From the NCBI GenBank assembly GCA_030770425.1, contig JASJFT010000168.1, positions 38,987 to 102,986 on the forward strand: a DNA stretch of 64,000 nt, read 5' to 3'. The translations under genes and the position numbers were made by a program. Positions 56,990 through 64,000 of the stretch are shown here, piece by piece; the first letter of the stretch is position 1, and each line of letters starts with the position of its first letter. This DNA is from Darksidea phi (lineage: Eukaryota; Ascomycota; Dothideomycetes; Pleosporales; Lentitheciaceae). A model generated the notes under the pieces. That model saw only the letters and a list, made by a program, of their open reading frames with translations, ran no database searches and had not been told where the DNA came from.

Positions 56990-58034
56990 CTAAGCTTTCA
57001 GGACCTCTGTCGACATCCTACTCGGTGCCCTGACGATGTTCTCTTCTTTCGCAGGGTCGCCTCCGAATTTCCACTGGCCATTTGCAACGTCATCATCGTT
57101 GGCTAGGTCTAACCTCTGCAGCTCCCTCCTCATATACCCCACAACCTGTGCCAGCTTCTGAAAGTCTACATCCTCTCTACCAGCAAGCAGGTTCCTCCAA
57201 AGCGCTGCTGCCAACACCGCGTCACCCTTGACTAGGGCCTCATCGTACGATAGCAGCACCGCGCGCCACTGCGAAAACGTGTCCTTGAGGTACTTTTGGC
57301 GGAGCGAGTTCGAGTGCAGTTGGTGCCATACTACGAGGCGGTCTTCTGCAGCGTAAAAGGCGTGGTTTGTGAGATGCTGGACCCAGACCGATGCGTGCGT
57401 CTTGGGGAACATGCGGAAGCGGACTTGTAGCATATACATGTGTATGAAGGTGATCTGCGCCCAATTGATGAAGTTCGGTTGGAGGCCAAGTGCTGTCACA
57501 CTGTCAACGTTTCTTCCACAGAGAATGAGATGTAGCTCTTACTATCATACCACCAACCCGTGCCAATTCCCATATGTGCCCCGGTCTCATCTCTCGGTAT
57601 CTCCACATTCTTCTCCTGCGCCTGCGGTATTGTGTAATCACCAAAACGTGCGCATTCCTTGACCAATGTCTGTGTTGCACCGTATGCGACGTACGTTTCC
57701 GTCATCAACGGGGCTTTCTCACGGAGCTTGGCGGCGAGGCCATGAATGGGGTTTCTCGAGGAATTCACATTAACTCCGCTTTTTACCGAACGGGCCGCAG
57801 CAGGCTTCGGAGCCTCTGAGAGGGATGTGGTCGCATGGTATGATCTGGAACTGCTCCTGGAGAGGTTGCGGTGTGGTTGGAGCGTCTGCCGGAAGAGTGC
57901 TTTTCGCGATGCACTGCTGGTCTGCGGCTGTCAGAGGAGGCAATCGAGGTATACGAGTGTCTTACCTGAAGCGATGAAGATGGTAAGTGCAACAAAGCTC
58001 TTGAGCAGGCTCTGCAGGTATAGTTGAATGTCAT
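56990..58034 (-). CDS. CBP3: Cbp3-type ubiquinol-cytochrome c chaperone
   Basis: Mitochondrial assembly factor for complex III; in yeast Cbp3 with Cbp6 binds the mitoribosome exit and newly made cytochrome b. Three exons, 58034-57966, 57921-57543 and 57492-56990, give 316 aa. The N-terminal 75 residues are rich in Arg, Ser and Thr with almost no acids, a good mitochondrial presequence. The chaperone domain (about 130-290) has WYDTLGLQPNFINWAQITF, MLQVRFRMFP and a LTNHAFYAAEDRLV segment, and near the end LLSYDEALVKGDAVLAAALWRNL. Intron 1 is only 44 nt, at the lower limit for the region. The exon 2/3 join splits a Thr codon. Firm. Confidence 0.92.
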
Positions 58035-58365
58035 CGCGGAGTGATGTGGTTGTCGTTGTCGTGAGGCCGAAGAATTCAATGTTCTCGCTCGCGAGGCGCG
58101 CATTGCCGCACGGATCCATGACTTCACCACTTTCGATGTGATCACGACCAATCAATACCCTACATTTCGTCCAACATCAACTTCTTCTCCATACCACAAT
58201 ACCATAGGCACGACAGCACTACTTAAGCCTGCTCGGAGTCACTTTCAAAATACCCTTTGTTTATATTCTTAAATCTATCCATGCTCTTACTATGATATCA
58301 AGATATAGAGTCTGACGACAGAAGGCGGCGAAAAGAGACATGAAGACAAGAACATATAAGTTGTC
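58035..58365. other. intergenic
   Basis: 330 bp between two minus-strand genes. Contains the CBP3 promoter. No gene seen. Confidence 0.55.
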
Positions 58366-58905
58366 TCATACATCTTCCACACACAGGCCAACCAAAGATC
58401 CAGCAAGCTCGTTCATGATAGCAATCTCTTCATTTCTAAGATCCATCCCGCTCAACAAGTCTCCCAACTCATCCTCTATCTTTTTGGCTTCGGCCCTCCT
58501 CTGAATCATACACGCATGCATCACACCAAACAGCAGCGCCGCCCTCTCACGCATATTATACCACCAAGTAATATCACACTCGCGAGCCGCATATACTATT
58601 AAATCAATCAGCAACTTCCGCTCGATCTGTTCGCCATCCTTAATTGGCAGCATGGTAATCAGGCTACAGACATCGTCGAAGAACCCGTCACACGCTGGGA
58701 ACACGTCTTTCGAAATATCAAATCCTTCTCGCAGAGTACGGGCTGAGAAACTTGTGAAAATGGCGTCGGCGTCTTTACGTACAGTCTTTGCGAGCTCGTA
58801 AATCCACCATTCTGCTAAGTTTGAAGGACCCTCCGATAGAATTGTTTGGGTACGTTGGTAAATCTTGCCCCAGCCCATAGCTTTGGGGTTGGTATTGGGT
58901 GGCAT
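58366..58905 (-). CDS. uncharacterised 179-aa protein
   Basis: Single exon, 179 aa; not recognised. Soluble, mostly helical by composition, with no signal peptide or TM segment. Notable patches are AMGWGKIYQRTQTIL near the start, LAEWWIYELAKTV, a Cys-containing middle and DITWWYNMRERAALLFGVMHACM. Even codon use and a clean single frame argue for a real gene. It is the last intact-looking gene before the degraded right end. Confidence 0.6.
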   Translation of the reverse strand: MPPNTNPKAMGWGKIYQRTQTILSEGPSNLAEWWIYELAKTVRKDADAIFTSFSARTLREGFDISKDVFPACDGFFDDVCSLITMLPIKDGEQIERKLLIDLIVYAARECDITWWYNMRERAALLFGVMHACMIQRRAEAKKIEDELGDLLSGMDLRNEEIAIMNELAGSLVGLCVEDV

Positions 58906-59445
58906 TTTGAGGGTGGAATTGAGTCGCCTTCTTCGGCTTGAAGTTATGCAATTGGGTGTATGAAAGCGGTCTACTTGCTTTTCACAGATGAGTGCTCTTT
59001 CTGCTCATTGTTTCTCTTAGTCAACGTTGATGTACAATGCAAGATTTGCTATCACACTATCTGATTAAATGCCGACGCAATAAGCGTAGCGCACAACCTC
59101 CAATCTCCACAATGACTACCAAGCTGTAGAGTTTAACTCGGTGTTTGTGCGCCCAAGCTGCGTCGTCAGTGTCCAGCATCCACCAATCCTTTCACCAGAA
59201 AGCGATATCCAAACAAAGCGGGCTACAATATGCACGATCTTTGTACTGAAATCTTTGTGTCTCAATCCCTAAAAGCATAGATCAACGTTCTGGAGCGCGG
59301 ACTGGCTTGCAAAATCTTCATCAGCGAGGGAACGTTAACGATCAGTGATGCGAGCCTGGGTTCCCGGAGGACGGGAATTGTTGAATGGCCTATATTCCAT
59401 TCGAGATAGAACCATAGTGGTTTGGTCAAGTTAATAACCAGACAG
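58906..59445. other. intergenic
   Basis: About 540 bp between the 179-aa gene and the AT-rich island. No gene seen. Confidence 0.5.
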
Positions 59446-59733
59446 TTTTGTACGTACGTACAAAAAAAGGTATAAAAGTAAAATAATTTAATTTATTAAT
59501 AATAGCTAAAGGGACTTTAGATAGAAGCCCCTTTTTATGTAAAAGAATCGCGCGTTACTTTATATATAGCGAATTACTAAGGAGGTAATTCGTACGTATA
59601 AATTATACGTAGAGATACATAATTAAATATACGAGATTAGTACTAGAACTTAGTAAACTAATACTATTAACTCTTTTTTTCTAGTACTAGTCTTTTATCT
59701 AAACTTTTTATACGAAACTAATTATTAGTCTTA
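59446..59733. repeat. AT-rich, probably RIP-degraded island
   Basis: A sharp change to very AT-rich sequence starting at a perfect 20-bp palindrome (59446-59465, centred on GTACGTAC). It includes a 9-bp inverted repeat TACGTATAA/TTATACGTA at 59593-59611 and many TA steps. No open frame survives. The pattern fits a transposon remnant hit by RIP, and it directly borders the HET fragment. Confidence 0.65.
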
Positions 59734-59889
59734 ACCTCTGAAATCACCTATGATGACTTGATAATTGGCAACGGAATGGACAAGGCTGGTTATAACAAGA
59801 TTCTATTTTACGCACGACAAGCTCAGCGTGACGGCCTAGATTATTACTGGGTAGATATATACTACGTCGAACCTTCGTCGCACGCCTGA
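59734..59889 (+). pseudogene. HET-domain fragment
   Basis: A plus-strand frame without its own start reads TSEITYDDLIIG, then KAGYNKILFYARQAQRDGLDYYWVDI, and stops at TGA (59887-59889). This matches the core of the fungal HET (heterokaryon incompatibility) domain, whose usual continuation is WVDTCCID. Here the TCC position reads IYY, so both cysteines have become tyrosine, as G-to-A changes would produce. Sequence upstream is AT-rich and closed, and the rest of the gene is missing. HET-domain genes control non-self recognition and cell death in fungi. A relic only. Confidence 0.7.
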
Positions 59890-60142
59890 CCTTTCTTCCT
59901 CTGGGGCCCGCCCGGCAGCACTGCGCTCCAACTCTACCAGTTCTCGGGGCTCAGCCGGCTTCCCCAGCCTAGGCAAGCAGCTGCAAGTGCTTACCACACC
60001 GCCACTACTCCGGAAAGCAAACTACGACCAAGACGCCGAAGTCGAGCCGTTCAGTGAAAGCGGTTTCTATGACGACGACAGCACGGTCGACGGGGACGTC
60101 ACACCCATTGGTCTGAATTTTGGTACCGAGCTACGACGATGA
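59855..60142 (+). pseudogene. orphan C-terminal coding fragment, unknown
   Basis: An open frame of 95 codons with no start, closed upstream by TAG (59852-59854), has a convincing protein composition: a Ser-rich part, then an acidic segment ending DDDSTVDGDVTPIGLNFGTELRR and TGA. The downstream sequence is pyrimidine-rich like a 3' UTR. It overlaps the end of the HET fragment in another frame, so a breakpoint lies near 59860-59885. I do not recognise the parent protein. It is probably the stranded 3' end of a gene cut by rearrangement. Confidence 0.5.
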
Positions 60143-61012
60143 GCATCCCCTTACAGCATACAACGCATTACCACAAATTTGCACATATTTCCTTTGTAGA
60201 AACATTTCCTTGAACCACTCTATAGACTGAGCATCCTGTCGCTACTCGTTCTTTGTACGTTGGTTTTTGCTTGCTTGTTGTATATGCCTCTCGCTTGGTT
60301 ACATCCCCGTGCGTTGCTGTTTGCGCGCATCTTTGTAATGCCTTCTTTTCCCCTTTTCACACATACTTATACACATATATTTATACATGTATGCACTTTA
60401 CCCCCCGCCCCGCAGACCTGCGGTTGCTGCTGCCTTTAGCGATGAGAGCATGGATGGATATAACCCCCTGTGCGTTTTCCTGTTTTGCCGTAGATTGGAT
60501 GGATTTGGGCTTTTGGAGACTTTTGGAGAGGGTGGAAACTAAATTGTGGCTTATATAATCAACTATCACCGTACTTTTACATGTGTGCTGTAGCGGTTTG
60601 CTAAGTGTGTGATGTGTGTTCTTCGGTTTAGGTGGTGGTGGGTGATGTGGGAAAGAAGAAGATTGGATTGGGTGGAGATTGCGATGATAGTCTAGAACTT
60701 GGTCTTGGGCTACGAGCTGTAGGTGCGATGTCGCGGTGAGTACTTGGGTTTCTATCGTCCTGGCGTGTAGTGTGAGAAGCCGCTGAATGAATGGAAGCTT
60801 CAGTAGATGGGAGACTATGAAAGGGCATATGTACGTCGAACTTCCGCATATACATGTGCGTTTTACGCGAGTGCTGTCTTAATGCCTTTTATCAGCACAG
60901 AAGTTTAGGATTTTCATTCATGATCGGGTGATGTAGCAAGTCAAGCTGGATTTGTATTATACAGGAGGTAAGCTATTGGTACCACTATAGTACACTTGAA
61001 GTCATGTGCCCT
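60143..61012. other. intergenic
   Basis: About 870 bp: a pyrimidine-rich stretch to about 60420 that may be an old 3' UTR, then nothing recognised. Confidence 0.5.
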
Positions 61013-61201
61013 TCACTCCTGCCCTGCGCCCTCTGTGTCAGGTACTTTGAAAATATACTTGACTGCGCTCGCTTTCCCCGCTTTCAAGTTCTGCAGTGCC
61101 TGACTCACGCCTGCAAGACCGCCTGGAACGACCTCATGTGGGTGTGCTGCAAATTTCTCCTCCATCGCTATTCGGAACAGCCATCGGAGATAGATGAAAC
61201 C
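61013..61201 (-). pseudogene. 3' fragment of a zinc-type (MDR) dehydrogenase
   Basis: Minus-strand open frame of 62 residues ending at TGA (61015-61013). It reads MEEKFAAHPHEVVPGGLAGV followed by ALQNLKAGKASAVKYIFKV, the C-terminal end of medium-chain dehydrogenase/reductase proteins of the fungal zinc-binding alcohol dehydrogenase-like type. The frame is closed upstream by TAG just where NB-ARC similarity begins, so only the last piece of the gene survives. Confidence 0.65.
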
Positions 61202-61650
61202 CTACCACTTGCACGATAGCGAGCGACACATACTCAAAGGCTGCTCAAGCTCGGTGGCATCACTGCTACCCGCATCCACTTCAGACTTCATTGCAAAGAG
61301 CCGTAGCGCGTCGGCATCCTCCATGGGCTTCACGTGCATGACGTCCCGCTGCTCGACCATCTTCATCACCGCGTTCTTGTCCCGCGAAGTAAAAAGAACC
61401 GGGTCATGCTCTCAGTATGGAATATATTCTCGCACAGGCCTTCTCCGTGCCGGTGCTAGACGGATCTTGGCTGCTTGTCCTTGTACCAAAACGGAATTGA
61501 GCATCATCGACATTGTCAAGTACGAGGACCCACTCCCCTCTTCCTGTCTAGTATATAGTCATAGAAAAGCTTGAATGTGTTTGCTTGCGGGTCTTTTCGC
61601 GTGCAGTCTACCATACTCTGTAGAAGACGAGTAGATATAGATATTAATGG
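61202..61650 (-). pseudogene. NB-ARC (NLR-type STAND) fragment, multiply frameshifted
   Basis: Read on the minus strand, three frames in succession give pieces of one NB-ARC domain. They are SMVDCTRKDPQANTFKLFYD; then WVLVLDNVDDAQF (Walker B, about 61532-61495) with SSQDPSSTGTE; then PVREYIPY-stop-EHDPVLFTSRDKNAVMKMVE and ALRLFAMKSEV; and finally AAFEYVSLAIVQ. At least three single-base shifts and one TGA separate them. The P-loop and everything after the LAIVQ helix are missing. The signatures match fungal NB-ARC proteins of the TPR/ankyrin-linked NLR type. A dead fragment with no product expected. Confidence 0.72.
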
Positions 61651-61933
61651 CAAACAGCTAGATACTATATTATAATTGGCTTTTGAAACTGATTATGAAA
61701 TATAATATTATCATTACAAGCGATGGTGGCCAGCAGCATTCGGCACTATGCTTTACTATAGTAATCTCGTGCAAGAGTTATCACATAGCGTTTATCTATA
61801 CAGAGACGAGTGATTGCCAGAATGAATTAAACCGGATACATGAAACAAAACCCAAGGTATGAAATACTAATTTTTCGGTTCAAGTCTGGTGTCAGAAAAG
61901 CTCAAATGTTAGCTGGCGGACATGCAAACCAGA

Positions 61934-63850
61934 CTACCAAAACCCGGGACTACCCCATATTCCCGCAGTTCGACCATGATAAATGGATACACTAAAGTCC
62001 AGTAACTTCATATCCTCTTCATTGAGAGAGGATGACCGAGTTTTGATGGTCCCCAATCGCTCCAGAGGAATGCAAATTTCTTCAAAAATGGAAGATGCTT
62101 CTTCAGACTGGTTCTGAGTCCGTAGTAGTAACGATAACCTGAACTTAGTTCGGACAATGTCCTCTTCGCGCCATTGCAAATTACAACAACCATCCGTAAG
62201 GATTCCTCTCAGGAGCTTTCTGATTATCGATAAGTAGATGTCAGAGGCGAACCCTCAGAAGTCGGGGATTACTTACTCGGCCTCTTCGTAATTACCGATG
62301 TTTTGGTAGCATACAGCCAAAGTGTACTGATTTGCGAGCGTTAGGTGATGACGTATACCTTGTCGCTGTAATCGCTTCTCGTAGACATCCTTGTGCAATT
62401 GAAGGGCCTCGTCCACAAAACCTGTCATGAATCGGGTCATTCCTACTATGAACTTTGTCTGGAGATGTAGAGGCGAATCTGCTCCTACAGCTTTAGCTAT
62501 CAAAGTCAAAGATCGATTGCCCAGTTCTCGGGCCTCTGCCACCTTTTTTCTGTAGGCAAGTGGCCACAGCTGGAAAGAGTATATGTGACCAAGCCGCGAT
62601 GTGAGTGTCTTTTCGTCTCCTGCTCGCTCATAGAAACTACGAGCAGAATCGAACCACTGGCTGGCATCTTCCACTCTATTGAGCTGTGCGAGGCACACAC
62701 CTTTGTCGTTATGCGCTCGTCCAAAATTGACAAAGTCCAGCTGAGTCCATTCGTCCTGTGGAATTCGCTCCTTCTCTTGCTCCCGGATCGCGATTGTACG
62801 TGTACTGATCTCAAGAACTCGGTGCCTGTCTTCCACACCGAATTACTGCATGAGTACTAAAAGCGGACCCAGAACATTACCGAGAACGGGTCGGACTATG
62901 GTGGGTTGAGAGTCCAGAAGAGCCGTGCATATATTTTCAGCAGTCTTGAGAAGACTATAAGCTTCACCCTGGATTGCATTGTTAACCCCGTAATAGCCGA
63001 CATCGCTGAGGACTTGTGCAAACAAGAGCTTCTTTTCCATTGCAGGTTCGGACTGGACAAATATTGTGTGTATGTGGATCACTTGTGTCATATACCGTGC
63101 GCTTTGCGCATACTGACTTGTGTCTCCTCGCGTAAGTATGTTGGCGATAGGAAACGCATTTCGCATAATAGCAACAACCTCGTCAAATACTTTTTGTCTT
63201 TTGGGAAGGTCCTTGTCAAGCCCTTGGAGAATGGTTTGTTGCAGAGCTCGATGCGTTTTCACGTAGTCTCCAATCGGCGAAACATAACGTTCTACCAGGT
63301 GTCGCTCCAAAAGAACTGCTATGGCAGCATCGAATCTACTTTTGATTAGCATAAGGCCGCTTGAAACAGGCCGCTTGAAACAAGCCACCTGCACACACCT
63401 TTCGGGTTCCCAATACTGCCATTCTGTGGTGGTTGCTCTGGATCTTGGTGCGACAAACATCTCTACTGGAACCTGATCTGGATTGAGGAAGGCGAGGAAT
63501 TCCAATAGTTGCTTAGAGTCATCTGACAATCAACTGAAAGCTAGATTCCATACAGTATTCAAAGTAAGCTCGTAGGGACTATTTGGCAAGACATCGCCAA
63601 GTTCCCAGACTTGACTTGACTTGATACGACTCTTCAGACCTTGGCAAATCTGGTTGAGGGGGCATTGAGAGCGGGCAACAAAGCCTGAAAAGTGCGTAAT
63701 AGCCAGAGGCAAGCCCCCAAGTGATGTTGAGAGCATTTGAGCGGACTCCTGCTCAGATCCGCCCCTTTTCAGGTAGCTTTGGATTAAAGCACTGCCTTCC
63801 TCTGGAATCTTTGGTTGAAGATGAATCTCTATTTTCGTAATACGAGTAAG
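61934..63850 (-). pseudogene. NB-ARC / winged-helix / TPR NLR-like gene, truncated and stop-interrupted
   Basis: Minus-strand exons can be traced: 63850-62881 (with one in-frame TGA at 63532-63530), 62829-62277 and 62219-61934, with introns of 51 and 57 nt. The first carries the end of an NB-ARC domain (IHLQPKIPEEGSALIQSYL, GGLPLAITHFSGF), then the winged-helix region (WNLAFS-stop-LSDDSKQLLEFLAFLNPDQVP) and HRALQQTIL. The next exons carry TPR-like helices (AHNDKGVCLAQLNRVEDASQ, LANQYTLAVCYQNIGNYEEAE, FRLSLLLRTQNQSEEASSIFEE). The stop sits where the family usually has Arg or Gln; CGA to TGA would explain it. A TAG and AT-rich DNA precede 63850, so the P-loop part is missing or beyond the window. 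Probably a recently inactivated fungal NLR; stop readthrough cannot be excluded. Confidence 0.75.
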
Positions 63851-63855
63851 CTAGG

Positions 63856-63930
63856 GATTCTATAAGTAAGTACTATTTAAAGTTAAATATAAAGTATAAG
63901 TTTTTATTTAATTATATAACTATCTTTAAC
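63856..63930. repeat. AT-rich segment at the broken end of the NLR-like gene
   Basis: About 75 bp of almost pure A/T next to the point where NB-ARC similarity stops. Similar in character to the island at 59446-59733. Likely RIP-degraded repeat DNA, or less likely an AT-rich intron. Confidence 0.5.
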
Positions 63931-63937
63931 CCCCTCC

Positions 63938-63986
63938 CCCAGGAGCTTGGGCCACTACCCGGCGTGACGTCACGTTGGCTCCTGGG
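63938..63986. repeat. inverted repeat with central palindrome
   Basis: Arms CCCAGGAGC (63938-63946) and GCTCCTGGG (63978-63986) are exact reverse complements. Between them lies the perfect 12-bp palindrome CGTGACGTCACG (63963-63974). It could be a transposon terminus abutting the AT-rich segment. Confidence 0.6.
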
Positions 63987-64000
63987 CTGGCTGTGTTTTT

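Noticed and set aside
63508..63560. intron removing the TGA in the NLR-like gene
   Set aside because: The only GT...AG pair that fits (GTATGG...TGTCAG) would be 31 nt, too short, and would delete conserved winged-helix residues.

Overview
The window looks like a gene-dense chromosome segment of a filamentous ascomycete (Pezizomycotina, probably Dothideomycetes; the class is an inference). Support comes from many short introns (about 44-80 nt) with CTAAC/CTGAC-type branch sites, several fungal-only families (Ecl1-type life-span factor, Swc2, Cbp3, a DUF4336-type protein, a Jsn1-type PUF protein), and AT-rich islands next to broken genes, as left by repeat-induced point mutation (RIP). No CRISPR array, bacterial operon, rRNA or convincing tRNA was seen.

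Layout. 1-3.7 kb: no recognisable gene. 3.7-18.3 kb: core genes: ATG3 (+), an X-family DNA polymerase (-), a previously hidden small secreted protein (+), a two-TM protein (+), a four-exon Gly-rich CsbD-like protein (-), CWC15 (-) divergent from RRP45 (+), a DUF4336-type protein with a probable GC-AG intron (+), and a membrane-anchored unknown (+). 19.4-20.6 kb: a secreted jacalin-like plus aerolysin-like protein (-) in a wide intergenic setting. 21.9-37.9 kb: FHIP/RAI16-like trafficking protein (+), RMD1-type DUF155 protein (+), a four-TM protein (-), a Ser-rich secreted protein (+), a multi-TM protein (-), an Rvs167/Hob1 BAR-SH3 protein (-), and a DUF2439 Mte1/Dbl2-like protein (+). 37.9-40.6 kb: sparse, with one frameshifted coding fragment. 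40.6-58.9 kb: Ecl1-like factor (-), EFM3/FAM86-type lysine methyltransferase (-) divergent from ribosomal protein eS24 (+), Swc2/YL1 (-), Jsn1-type RRM-PUF protein (+), mRNA guanylyltransferase (-), Cbp3 (-), and an unknown 179-aa protein (-).

The right end (59.4-64 kb) is a gene graveyard: an AT-rich palindromic island, a HET-domain fragment, an orphan C-terminal fragment, the 3' end of a zinc-type dehydrogenase fused to a multiply frameshifted NB-ARC fragment, and a longer NB-ARC/winged-helix/TPR gene with an in-frame stop and a lost 5' end. These are pieces of fungal NLR/HET allorecognition-type genes and form the most unusual part of the window.

The core genes do not form a pathway cluster. 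A recurring structural feature is very small terminal coding exons (6, 9, 15, 15, 18 and 20 nt) that simple ORF calling misses. All exon structures were inferred by eye from splice motifs, phase and family similarity; none was tested against transcripts.
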